From a virus: 20,726 nt of DNA. Under the pieces are notes generated by a model. The model ran no database searches and had not been told where the DNA came from. It saw nothing but the letters and a program-made list of their open reading frames with translations. The number at the start of each line of letters is the position of its first letter. Position 1 is the stretch's first letter. The position numbers and the translations under genes are program-made. Where the stretch lies: the IMG/VR virus record IMGVR_UViG_3300044612_003035, positions 1-20,726 of that record. The stretch is one strand, 5' to 3'. Shown one piece after another: positions 5,695 to 11,486 of the stretch.

Positions 5695-5847
5695 TCATAG
5701 CAGCCAGAGAATGGTCACTGCTCCCAACATGATCAACAGAATAGTCTGCTGCTGTTGGAGAGCATCGATCCGCTCTGCCTGGGTTGAGGTTAACTCTACA
5801 GCCGCATCGATGATGTCGGCTTTGGAGCTGCGCTCGTTGATGTTCAT
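5695..5847 (-). CDS. Small C-tail-anchored membrane protein
   Basis: From the ATG at 5847 the product is 50 residues: a polar helical part with a short Gln run (TQAERIDALQQQQ) and a terminal membrane helix (TILLIMLGAVTILWLL) that ends the protein. An upstream in-frame ATG at 5931 would add an atypical N-terminus and lies beyond the CACCTAGAACC leader, so 5847 is preferred. The form, a coiled stretch followed by one helix, resembles small phage membrane proteins including Rz/i-spanin-like or holin partners, but nothing specific identifies it. Confidence 0.7.
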   Translation of the reverse strand: MNINERSSKADIIDAAVELTSTQAERIDALQQQQTILLIMLGAVTILWLL

Positions 5848-5858
5848 GGTTCTAGGTG
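5848..5858 (-). promoter_or_regulatory. CACCTAG leader element, short form
   Basis: CACCTAGAACC lies directly before the ATG at 5847. It keeps the core and the A after the two variable positions but lacks GGA. Confidence 0.55.
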
Positions 5859-5971
5859 CGGTGGCGGTTTCTATGTCCGCCGTGATCTGACTGTAGAGCA
5901 CCGAGGGGCGGAATCCCTGGCGATGAAACAATTGTTTAAAGTGTTAACAGAAGTACATAAATCCCGATTAA

Positions 5972-6057
5972 ATGCATGACCATGTACTGATGCAAAAGTA
6001 CACAACCATGCACCTAATAGTGCAAACCTATGTACTTAATAGTGCAAACTCATGCAC
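5972..6057. repeat. Array of four 16-bp palindromes (operator or iteron)
   Basis: Four related 16-bp units of the form GTRCA-N6-TGYAC lie at 5972-5987, 5998-6013, 6020-6035 and 6042-6057. Examples are GTGCAAACTCATGCAC and GTGCAAACCTATGTAC. The last three start 22 bp apart, about two helical turns, so bound dimers would line up on one DNA face; the first is 26 bp away. The spacers between the last three are CTAATA and TTAATA. Repressor operators or replication iterons both fit. Confidence 0.75.
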
Positions 6058-6165
6058 TTGCATTAATACATTATTCCACAGGTCCTGCCGAACCACCCAA
6101 AAAACCGCACGAATCATCAGGCCCCTTCCTTGAGAAGCGCTGCGGCGCAAGGGATCTCAGAGGGA

Positions 6166-6189
6166 TGTGACAGTGTGTAAAGTGTCACA
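6166..6189. promoter_or_regulatory. TGTGACA-N10-TGTCACA inverted repeat
   Basis: Perfect 7-bp arms (6166-6172 and 6183-6189) separated by 10 bases. Inside it, 6174-6189 reads TGTGT-N6-TCACA, one base from the CRP-family consensus TGTGA-N6-TCACA used also by cyanobacterial SYCRP1. A binding site for a dimeric regulator is inferred. Confidence 0.5.
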
Positions 6190-6209
6190 AGTACATGTAT
6201 TACGTACTT
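6189..6209. repeat. AAGTAC...GTACTT palindrome
   Basis: AAGTAC (6189-6194) and GTACTT (6204-6209) form a palindrome around an AT-rich centre and abut the preceding inverted repeat. The GTAC words are shared with the nearby 16-bp palindrome array, suggesting a related binding site. Confidence 0.5.
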
Positions 6210-6309
6210 AACTAGGGTGATTTTGGGCGGTTCCGAGCTTAGCATAGGTGATTTTACGTCAAAATTGTGTGACGATTTATGAATTGGCACATTGTTACAG
6301 GTTGTTGCG

Positions 6310-6344
6310 CACTATCAACATGTAAATCACTATCAACTATCAAC
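6310..6344 (-). promoter_or_regulatory. GTTGATAGTG repeats after terminator
   Basis: On the minus strand GTTGATAGTTGATAGTGATT is followed by a second GTTGATAGTG. The same word occurs after the terminators at 7431, 7953 and 8644. TTGATA could be a -35 box, and TGTAACAATG follows here at about 6291-6300. Confidence 0.5.
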
Positions 6345-6364
6345 AAAAATGCCCCTTGCGGGGC
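6345..6364 (-). terminator. Intrinsic terminator
   Basis: On the minus strand GCCCC-GCAA-GGGGC (6351-6364) with a GNRA-type loop is followed by ATTTTTG. It ends the unit of genes 7274 to 6378, starting 13 bases after the stop codon. Confidence 0.85.
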
Positions 6365-6377
6365 AAAATCGTTAATT

Positions 6378-6512
6378 TCAGCCAAAATAGAGTCCGTCGT
6401 CGGGTGATTCATCGGTTTCATAGCCGATTTCATCGTCTTCGGGCAGGCCATCGGCTGGTTCTTGCCATTCAAGCGGGACAATCCAGCCAAAATAAGGTGA
6501 ATCGTAGGTCAT
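6378..6512 (-). CDS. 44-residue acidic peptide
   Basis: A frame of 44 residues starts MTYDSPYFGWIVPLEWQEPA and is strongly acidic afterwards (LPEDDEIGYETDESPDDG), ending LYFG. It begins 14 bases after a CCACCTAG leader with CGGAT, and it ends 13 bases before a clean terminator, so both borders support expression. No homologue is recalled. The high acidity and small size could suit a DNA-mimic or inhibitor peptide, but that is only a possibility. Confidence 0.75.
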   Translation of the reverse strand: MTYDSPYFGWIVPLEWQEPADGLPEDDEIGYETDESPDDGLYFG

Positions 6513-6513
6513 G

Positions 6514-6553
6514 ATCCGTTCTAGGTGGGTTGGATGGGGCCCCGCAGGGCCCC
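6514..6553 (-). promoter_or_regulatory. Intercistronic hairpin plus CCACCTAG leader
   Basis: Minus-strand order: perfect 7-bp hairpin GGGGCCC-TGCG-GGGCCCC (6536-6553), then CCACCTAGAACGGAT (6514-6528) before the ATG at 6512. Confidence 0.7.
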
Positions 6554-6560
6554 GATTGCG

Positions 6561-7274
6561 TCAATTGTAGCTGATTTGGGCAGCTTTGACGCCGTGGGCG
6601 TTGATCACCACGTTTGCAGAGTCGCCGTCGCACAGTGTGCAACGCTCGCAAGTGGTTTTGGCACCACGCTCGACGCTGGCGGCACAGTGAACCGTGCCAG
6701 ATGGAGCGGGTTCGGCGGCTGGCTTGACCAGAAAGGTCCGCCAACCATGCGCCGTAGCCTCAAGATAGTCTGCCATGCCATCACAGGATGCCTGGCAGAT
6801 GCCCTTCAGGTGCTGCGCCCAGGGCTGACGCCACTGATGGGTGTAACCCGTGTGGATCCCGCAATATTGCAGAATATTGTCCCAAACCTGAGCCGGGACC
6901 ATGGCAGGATCGCCAGCGGCACCGAATCGGACGCTAGCATCGCTGAAAATGGGCCAAGCGTAACCAATATGAGGGTAACCGCCACGCTTGTAGCACTGCC
7001 ACACGCTAAGCGGGGCCTGATACCAGCGAACGTAGCAAGTTCCGTTGTTGTATCCTGCATGACCGCAGTCACCGCAGACGCTGCGGCCCCGGCCATCTTT
7101 GAAAGCCTCGTTAGGCTTGCAATCTTGGCGCAGAATCCAGATCTGCAGCATCGATCCTGTCTTGCCATTGGCAGACCTTTCGGTCAGACCCGTGACAATG
7201 CAAACGATCGGGGCCCCGTCAATCGGGCTCAGGCCCTCCCACAGGATGCGGCCGTTCATGTTGGGCTTGGTCAT
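6561..7274 (-). CDS. Conserved Cys-rich protein, HTGYTHQW family (probably DUF7227)
   Basis: The 237-residue product is the largest of the left arm. It shows WEGLSPIDGAPIVCIVTGL (12-30), RSANGKTGSMLQIWIL (33-48), CGDC (67-70), GTCYV (78-82), QAPLSVWQCYKRGGYP (86-101), GDPAMVP (121-127), HTGYTHQWR (141-149) and further Cys at 197, 209, 212 and 215. This order matches a family I recall in phages, plasmids and bacteria and believe is named DUF7227; the name should be checked. The Cys pairs suggest metal binding. Its function is unknown to me. The start at 7274 follows CTTAGAACGCG, a variant of the leader element. Confidence 0.87.
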   Translation of the reverse strand: MTKPNMNGRILWEGLSPIDGAPIVCIVTGLTERSANGKTGSMLQIWILRQDCKPNEAFKDGRGRSVCGDCGHAGYNNGTCYVRWYQAPLSVWQCYKRGGYPHIGYAWPIFSDASVRFGAAGDPAMVPAQVWDNILQYCGIHTGYTHQWRQPWAQHLKGICQASCDGMADYLEATAHGWRTFLVKPAAEPAPSGTVHCAASVERGAKTTCERCTLCDGDSANVVINAHGVKAAQISYN

Positions 7275-7326
7275 CGCGTTCTAAGAGCGAGTGAACTGCC
7301 GAGCTCGTTGCCCGACCCACCAATCC

Positions 7327-7426
7327 TAGACCATCGGCCACCCCATGGCACCGAACTTTACAATCGTTGACAATGTAACGCTCTCTTGCTCACTATCAAC
7401 AACAAACTTCATAAATCACTATCAAC
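7327..7426 (-). promoter_or_regulatory. Promoter/leader cassette C
   Basis: On the minus strand this holds two GTTGATAGTG words (7391-7400 and 7414-7426), TTACATTGTCAACGATTGT, AAGTTCGG and a leader with a short GCCA/TGGC hairpin (7337-7349). ACAATCGTTGACAAT (7360-7374, plus strand) is identical to 8591-8605 in cassette A. It feeds the gene starting at 7274. TTGATA-N15-TTACAT could be the promoter, but spacing differs between cassettes. Confidence 0.6.
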
Positions 7427-7430
7427 TATC

Positions 7431-7454
7431 AAAAAAATGGGGGCCGAAGCCCCC
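7431..7454 (-). terminator. Intrinsic terminator with UUCG loop
   Basis: On the minus strand GGGGGC-TTCG-GCCCCC is followed by A and seven T. It lies five bases after the stop of the gene at 7460-7837. Confidence 0.9.
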
Positions 7455-7459
7455 TAACC

Positions 7460-7837
7460 TCAGTACCGATAAGCCCAGCCCAGCATCCGGCAAATCCGAA
7501 GCCAGCTGGCATCGGTTATGTCACGCGGGCGATGGACGTAAACCGTCATCCCGATCACGTCATCCTGACCCATAAACCGCCACGCCGACCAGCTGTCGGG
7601 CCTGATCAGGTGATCGTCCGACTGACCCTCAAAGGTCAACCAGTCAGGGCAGCGGCCGCCAGAACCCTCGGGCCTCCGGCCTGCCATCTGGGCCAGAACC
7701 TCGCGCAGATCCCAGGATGCATGGTCAGAGTCATCCCAGAGCCTGCCCAGACAATCGACGTATCCGCGCTCTGCCGCGTCGCCATGCTCGGCTGATTCAG
7801 CCGTCATCACGTCAGCAATGCAAAAGAGCTCAGCCAT
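7460..7837 (-). CDS. Hypothetical acidic protein, 125 residues
   Basis: The product starts MAELFCIADVMTAESAEHGD and ends DITDASWLRICRMLGWAYRY. It has many Asp and Trp residues (CLGRLWDDSDHASWDLREVL) and a C-terminal beta/alpha segment (DVIGMTVYVHRPRDITDASW). No domain recognised. The start is well fixed by AAGGAGG seven to eight bases before ATG, the best Shine-Dalgarno of this arm. It is a one-gene unit: cassette B lies directly upstream and a terminator directly downstream. Confidence 0.8.
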   Translation of the reverse strand: MAELFCIADVMTAESAEHGDAAERGYVDCLGRLWDDSDHASWDLREVLAQMAGRRPEGSGGRCPDWLTFEGQSDDHLIRPDSWSAWRFMGQDDVIGMTVYVHRPRDITDASWLRICRMLGWAYRY

Positions 7838-7864
7838 GTCGCCTCCTTGGAGCGAACTACCCCA

Positions 7865-7953
7865 TCACTGTAGCCCATCGGCCAGCCCCTGGCGCCGAAC
7901 TTTACACTTATATATAATGTATCTCCCTGTAAATCACTATCAACATTGTTACA
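7865..7953 (-). promoter_or_regulatory. Promoter/leader cassette B
   Basis: On the minus strand: TGTAACAATGTTGATAGTG (7932-7953, identical to cassette A), then TACATTATATATAAGTG as a -10-like region, AAGTTCGGCGCCAGGGG and a leader hairpin GCCAG-GGG-CTGGC (7881-7893), then GATGGGCTACAGTGA. It serves the gene at 7837. Confidence 0.65.
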
Positions 7954-7977
7954 AAAAAAGACCCCCTTTCGGGGGCC
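7953..7977 (-). terminator. Intrinsic terminator with GAAA loop
   Basis: On the minus strand GGCCCCC-GAAA-GGGGGTC (one G-T pair) is followed by seven T. It lies six bases after the stop of the 50-residue gene at 7984-8136. Confidence 0.9.
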
Positions 7978-7983
7978 TGGTGC

Positions 7984-8136
7984 TCAAGCCTCACGATATC
8001 CGTCAAACCACTCCCCGTCCTTGCGGGTCTTAGGATTGCGGCAGTGGGCCTGGGCCTGCTCAAGCGTTACATTGCGTTGGATAACGCGGCTGCGCTTTTC
8101 AAGGTGGGGAGCGTAAAACCGAACGATTTCGTACAT
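7984..8136 (-). CDS. Small conserved phage protein, MYEIVRFY family
   Basis: The 50-residue product starts MYEIVRFYAPHLEKRSRVIQ and continues RNVTLEQAQAHCRNPKTRKD to GEWFDGYREA. I recall this as a widespread family of tiny phage proteins, also in actinobacterial phages (Y.I.RFY....SR.I.RGLTLEEAQAHC..P......G.WFDGY). Function is unknown to me. I prefer the ATG at 8136, with AAGGA eight bases upstream; the ATG at 8142 is only one base from the GGA and would add two residues. Confidence 0.85.
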   Translation of the reverse strand: MYEIVRFYAPHLEKRSRVIQRNVTLEQAQAHCRNPKTRKDGEWFDGYREA

Positions 8137-8143
8137 GGTCATG

Positions 8144-8180
8144 TCCTTGCTAGGTGGGTTGGAAGGGGGCCGCAGCCCCC
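8144..8180 (-). promoter_or_regulatory. Intercistronic hairpin plus CCACCTAG leader
   Basis: Minus-strand order: perfect hairpin GGGGGC-TGCG-GCCCCC (8165-8180), then CCACCTAGCAAGGA (8144-8157), which includes the ribosome binding site of the next gene. Confidence 0.75.
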
Positions 8181-8186
8181 GTATGA

Positions 8187-8504
8187 TCAGTCTGCCTCAG
8201 CGGTCAGGCAATTGCCAGGGTGAGCGTTGCAAAACTCTATGTGAGCGTGGATGTCATCCACCACAGGAGCCAGCAGCTCCTGCCACCGGGCGGCGCTCAG
8301 CTTGCGGTCAAAGGCCTGGTTTAAAAATCGAACCGGGCTGGTTGCCGGGCGGAACGTCATCCCTTTGACTGCCAGCCCCAGCAGCCTGTAGGCGGCCAGA
8401 ACCTGTACAGCGTAGAGCGTCACATCCCGGCCGTCCTTATGCCAGCCCTGCGATGCAGGGAAAGCAACGGGGATGGCGGTGGGGTCGATCACGGTTGCAG
8501 TCAT
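8187..8504 (-). CDS. Hypothetical protein, 105 residues
   Basis: The product starts MTATVIDPTAIPVAFPASQG, has a helical middle (LYAVQVLAAYRLLGLAVKGM) and ends IEFCNAHPGNCLTAEAD. The middle helix is moderately hydrophobic but interrupted by Arg and Lys, so it is probably soluble. No family recognised. GAGAGGT lies four bases before the ATG and fixes the start. It is the first gene of a two-gene unit with the 50-residue gene downstream, driven by cassette A. Confidence 0.78.
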   Translation of the reverse strand: MTATVIDPTAIPVAFPASQGWHKDGRDVTLYAVQVLAAYRLLGLAVKGMTFRPATSPVRFLNQAFDRKLSAARWQELLAPVVDDIHAHIEFCNAHPGNCLTAEAD

Positions 8505-8551
8505 GAAACCTCTCTAAGCGGTTGAATCCCGAACCTCTCGGCTCGGTTCCC

Positions 8552-8644
8552 TCACTGTAGCCCATCGCCAACCCCCTGGCGCCGAACTTCACAATCGTTG
8601 ACAATATAACCAACTCTTCATGAATCACTATCAACATTGTTACA
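8552..8644 (-). promoter_or_regulatory. Promoter/leader cassette A
   Basis: On the minus strand: TGTAACAATGTTGATAGTG (8623-8644), then GGTTATATTGTCAACGATTG, AAGTTCGGCGCCAGGGG with a leader hairpin CGCCA/TGGCG (8566-8581), then GATGGGCTACAGTGA. TTATAT is a reasonable -10, but TTGATA lies about 19 bases from it, longer than usual. Most of the cassette is shared with B and C. Confidence 0.65.
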
Positions 8645-8665
8645 AAAAAGGGGCCCGAAGGCCCC
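8644..8665 (-). terminator. Intrinsic terminator with UUCG loop
   Basis: On the minus strand GGGGCC-TTCG-GGCCCC is followed directly by six T. It ends the first two-gene unit, five bases after the stop of the gene at 8671-8931. Confidence 0.92.
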
Positions 8666-8670
8666 TGGTG

Positions 8671-8931
8671 TCAAGCATATGCTGCAACAATAGTCTCGTA
8701 GCAGTTGTCACAGGCCAGGTCCCGATCTTCATAGTTGACGGCCAGGTGGACGACGTTCCAGCCGTCTGATCCTGTTGTTGTGCCGATCTGATCCCGCTCA
8801 GTCTTGCAACAACGATGGCAGAGGCAAGCGCCGTCAGACGTGACAGCGTAACGAGGATAGAAGCCGGGCCAGGAGAACGGTTCGCGGGCCAGGGTATCGG
8901 CCAGGCGCAGGGATTTCGATTGCGTGGTCAT
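8671..8931 (-). CDS. Zinc-ribbon-like conserved phage protein
   Basis: The 86-residue product has CHRC (38-41) and CDNC (74-77), two Cys pairs about 36 residues apart as in a zinc ribbon, with extra Cys at 36 and 42. The surrounding sequence (GFYPRYAVTSDGACLC, SDGWNVVHLAVNYED, LACDNCYETIVAAYA) matches a small family I recall in many phages (YP.AV..DG..LC..C......I......DGW.P......ED....CD.C...I.SAY). Metal binding is inferred; the role is unknown. Its start follows a CCACCTAGCAAGGAA leader. Confidence 0.83.
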   Translation of the reverse strand: MTTQSKSLRLADTLAREPFSWPGFYPRYAVTSDGACLCHRCCKTERDQIGTTTGSDGWNVVHLAVNYEDRDLACDNCYETIVAAYA

Positions 8932-8936
8932 GGTGG

Positions 8937-8980
8937 TTCCTTGCTAGGTGGATGGATGGATGGGGCCCGTTGCCGGGCCC
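8937..8980 (-). promoter_or_regulatory. Intercistronic hairpin plus CCACCTAG leader
   Basis: Minus-strand order: perfect 7-bp hairpin GGGCCCG-GCAA-CGGGCCC (8963-8980), a short CATC tandem, then CCACCTAGCAAGGAA (8937-8951) before the ATG at 8931. Confidence 0.75.
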
Positions 8981-8994
8981 GTTGTCAGTGTAGC

Positions 8995-9243
8995 TCAGCA
9001 GGACCGCAGGAACGCCACAGTCTGGCTTCCCACTGGCCGCAGCTGATACCAATCGCCACAGTCGACTGTCTCGCAGCGAACGCCGGTCAAGCCCAGCGCC
9101 GCCTTGCCGGCAGCAACCACAACACGCTGGCTGGCGCCAGCAGGAGCCGAGAACTCGACCCTGCGAACCCAACTGTAGTTAGCCTCGCCACCAAACGTAT
9201 CGGTGAACTCAGCCAGCCAAACCCAAGTCTTTGAAGTGGACAT
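8995..9243 (-). CDS. Conserved small phage protein, DTFGGEANYSW family
   Basis: From the ATG at 9243 the product is 82 residues. DTFGGEANYSWVRR (15-28) followed by a helix (RVVVAAGKAALGLTG) and CGDWYQLRP matches a family I recall from phages and prophages (ETDTFGGEANY.WV, AK..LGLTG....D.GD...L.P). Function is unknown. The upstream in-frame ATG at 9372 is rejected because CCCTAGATGCG, a variant of the leader element, sits directly before 9243. It is the first gene of the leftward arm. Confidence 0.83.
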   Translation of the reverse strand: MSTSKTWVWLAEFTDTFGGEANYSWVRRVEFSAPAGASQRVVVAAGKAALGLTGVRCETVDCGDWYQLRPVGSQTVAFLRSC

Positions 9244-9473
9244 CGCATCTAGGGCGAACGACTCTGTCAATCTAGCACCCCACCCCACCCCCTGCCAACT
9301 GTTACAACATATAACTTCTTTTTTTCCTACATCGTAAACTTTTGTGAACGGGCCGCCTGATGCCTGCCGCAAAATTTTCCCAAAATCGACCTTTTTAATG
9401 GGCCGGTAGGGTGTAACAAATCCTCGTATTTATACGCCCTAAAATCATTTATAACGTCAAAAGTACAAATAAG
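9244..9473. other. Divergent intergenic region
   Basis: This 230-base gap separates leftward from rightward genes and should hold promoters for both. Two copies of the recurrent word face each other: TGTTACA at 9299-9305 and TGTAACA at 9412-9418. On the minus strand TTTACG-N18-TTATAT is a possible promoter for the gene at 9243. On the plus strand the 60 bases before 9474 are AT-rich (TATTTATACG, TTTATAACG), but no convincing -35/-10 pair or Shine-Dalgarno is visible. A C-rich run lies at 9273-9295. Confidence 0.55.
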
Positions 9474-11030
9474 ATGCCTGTCTCTCCGCAGGATTTTGCA
9501 CTCTGGTCCCGCATGACCGGAAACCCGTATCCTCAGTCCCCCGCAGAGAGGATGGCACTGGCGCCAGAAGTTTATAGCTATACGCGCAATATTGGCCGTC
9601 AAGGCGGTCCTACTATGAGTCCAATTAGACGCGCCGTCGATGTTGCAGGTAAGGTTGCATTAGGTGCTGGTTTGCTGGCAGGAGCAAGTTATTTAGCAAC
9701 AAAAGGGTACGAAAAGCTGGAGTTAGATAACGAACCTGACATTGTTCCAACTGTTGTTGAAGAGATTCCCGACCCCAATTCTCAAGTTGCCAAAGCATCT
9801 GCAGATGTAACTCCACCTACAACGTCTGATTATTACAATCAAGATGTTGTCCCTCGTCAGACTTCTGTTGTTCAAGCATTGAGTGGCACCACAGCACAAA
9901 AACCAACCTCTGGCCCTATTGAGCAAAAGACTGCAACACAAAGTGAAGTTATTGGTTCCCAACAACATTTCACTCCAGGCACAGAAGAACAACAACTTGC
10001 AAGTGCAGCTCAACCCTCTCCTTCAATTCGTGATCAAGCTGAAGAATTGATTGGGCGAGTGTCTGCAAGTCAAGTTGCAAAATTTCGTCAATCGCCTTCT
10101 TATGCTGCAGCTGTGAAATCTGCAGGTACGGAAGAGTTGATCGGGGATACCACCCCTTATGTTGAGCCCTCTCCGCAACCTGCTGTCATTTCTGGTCCTG
10201 TCAGGATGACTCCACAGACTCGAGTTTCTGTTGTTAAAGAAGAAAGCCCGATTGCAGAAATGGCAACAGTAGCCACTCCTGCAACTGTCACAAGCCCCGC
10301 CCCTCAACGCAAAACTTCGGAGCAAATGGAAGATGAGCGTCTTGCTCGGATGGCTTTTGGCAACATGCCAATGGAGCAGGCCACTGCACTTTTAGCGGCA
10401 GCACGCGCACAAAAAGGCAGTAAAACTGTTGGTGCTCCAGAAGAAGCACCTACCCCCATTATCACAACCCGTCAACCACAACCGGTTCGCGTTGCTTCTG
10501 CAGTTTCCGCTCCAGAAGCTAGAATCAGCCCAAATGAATTCTTAAGCGCTATGAGTCAGCAAGTTGGTCCTGTTGCTACTTACGACATTCCTGCCGACAG
10601 GAGCAAAGCTGTTCGTGGATTGGCCTTCTACCCTGGCGGCGAAATTGGCGTGCAAATGGGCAAACGTAAAGGTGGTCCAACTGAATATGCCTACGCTACT
10701 TCTGATCCTTATCGTTTAGCTTTGTCTGATTACGCAGAAGAAGGTTTTCCTGCAGGGATGGGTAACATTGGCGGCATCGTTGCTGATAAAGCCCTTGCGC
10801 ATCAAATGGGACTTCAAAAAGCTGTTGAGCTTGGTGGAACCATTCGTGAAAAGCGTCAACCTGTTTACGCCGGTTTAATGAGTGATGCAGACATCACATC
10901 AGCAGGAATGGGTAAATCCGGAAGCAGCCGTGCAAAAGCAATGGAGCAAGCAGAGCGCCACTTTGAAACAAAACAAATTATGCAAGCACTTGAAGAAAAG
11001 GCTGCTCGTAAAAGGGCAGGTGTTGTGTAA
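9474..11030 (+). CDS. Putative virion protein with KTSC-like domain
   Basis: The 518-residue product begins MPVSPQDFALWSRMTGNPYP, has a hydrophobic Gly/Ala segment at about 57-75 (VAGKVALGAGLLAGASYLA), then a long Pro/Thr/Ser/Gln-rich stretch to about 350. Residues about 375-434 (RSKAVRGLAFYPGGEIGVQM, TEYAYATSDPYRLALSDYAE, GFPAGMGNI) follow the pattern of the small KTSC domain: a Ser-led strand pair, a Y.Y motif, a helix and a Gly-rich end. The C-terminus is helical and charged. It is the first gene of the rightward arm, before small structural-type genes, so a virion role, possibly DNA ejection, is inferred. No Shine-Dalgarno is seen before the ATG. Confidence 0.72.
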   Translation: MPVSPQDFALWSRMTGNPYPQSPAERMALAPEVYSYTRNIGRQGGPTMSPIRRAVDVAGKVALGAGLLAGASYLATKGYEKLELDNEPDIVPTVVEEIPDPNSQVAKASADVTPPTTSDYYNQDVVPRQTSVVQALSGTTAQKPTSGPIEQKTATQSEVIGSQQHFTPGTEEQQLASAAQPSPSIRDQAEELIGRVSASQVAKFRQSPSYAAAVKSAGTEELIGDTTPYVEPSPQPAVISGPVRMTPQTRVSVVKEESPIAEMATVATPATVTSPAPQRKTSEQMEDERLARMAFGNMPMEQATALLAAARAQKGSKTVGAPEEAPTPIITTRQPQPVRVASAVSAPEARISPNEFLSAMSQQVGPVATYDIPADRSKAVRGLAFYPGGEIGVQMGKRKGGPTEYAYATSDPYRLALSDYAEEGFPAGMGNIGGIVADKALAHQMGLQKAVELGGTIREKRQPVYAGLMSDADITSAGMGKSGSSRAKAMEQAERHFETKQIMQALEEKAARKRAGVV

Positions 11031-11066
11031 TTAATCGTTGTAGACTTTTCTTATCGGGGATTAGTC

Positions 11067-11462
11067 ATGACTTTCTTAGAACCAATTATCGCCGCTGTCG
11101 TTGGTGCTGCAGCTGCTGCTCTTGCAATGCTTCTCCGCAATAGTGGACAAGCTCAAGCATTTTTAAAGTATGGCGGAATTGTAAAAAGAGCTTACGACAT
11201 TATCGACCCGGTCCTGGATCAGAATTTACACAACTGGAAAGGCTCGCAAGTTGATATGGCTTTTGAATTAGCCATTTCTTCTGTTGCCGACGGTGCCTTG
11301 AGTTCGGAAGAAATTAAGAAGCTTGCTTTTTACATGGCACAAGCTTGGCTTCCTGGGAAAGCTGCAGATAAAGTTCGCCAATTAGAAGCTATGTCTAGCC
11401 CTGCTCCTGAGCTGATGAAAGCTTCAGAAATTGCAACACAAGTCAATAATGCTGCTGCTTGA
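11067..11462 (+). CDS. Single-TM protein, holin-like or virion
   Basis: The 131-residue product has one N-terminal membrane helix (about 5-24, EPIIAAVVGAAAAALAMLLR) followed by a soluble helical domain (SQVDMAFELAISSVADGALS, SSEEIKKLAFYMAQAW). This layout, N-out helix then long amphipathic tail, resembles LLH-type holins, but also small ejection proteins of the neighbouring genes. GGGGA lies about eight bases before the ATG. Position among putative virion genes and lack of a lysin nearby leave the holin option weak. Confidence 0.72.
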   Translation: MTFLEPIIAAVVGAAAAALAMLLRNSGQAQAFLKYGGIVKRAYDIIDPVLDQNLHNWKGSQVDMAFELAISSVADGALSSEEIKKLAFYMAQAWLPGKAADKVRQLEAMSSPAPELMKASEIATQVNNAAA

Positions 11463-11486
11463 TAAAATAGTACTTATTAGTTAATC

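Larger units (their letters stand above)
5859..6344. other. Non-coding control region
   Basis: About 490 bases without a convincing gene. It holds the 16-bp palindrome array (5972-6057), the TGTGACA inverted repeat (6166-6189), a GTAC palindrome (6189-6209) and CACTATCAAC repeats (6310-6344). One frame of 29 codons on the minus strand overlaps the palindromes and is not called. The transcript for the genes at 5847 to about 4354 probably starts here. A replication origin is an alternative reading. Confidence 0.6.

Noticed and set aside
5318-5890. Plus-strand frame across three small minus-strand genes
   Set aside because: It runs through the hairpins and CCACCTAG elements and translates the repeats twice as SVLGGER; the minus-strand genes have family matches and leaders.
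6030-6119. Minus-strand frame of 29 codons after AAGGAAGGGG
   Set aside because: A plausible ribosome binding site precedes it, but the frame runs into the palindrome array and the peptide shows no pattern, so it is probably chance.
6525-7370. Long plus-strand open frame opposite the Cys-rich gene
   Set aside because: It mirrors the conserved minus-strand HTGYTHQW gene; its translation is low in pattern and has no ribosome binding site.
9327-9602. Minus-strand frame across the divergent gap
   Set aside because: It overlaps the start of the 518-residue gene and the likely promoter region, with no family signal.
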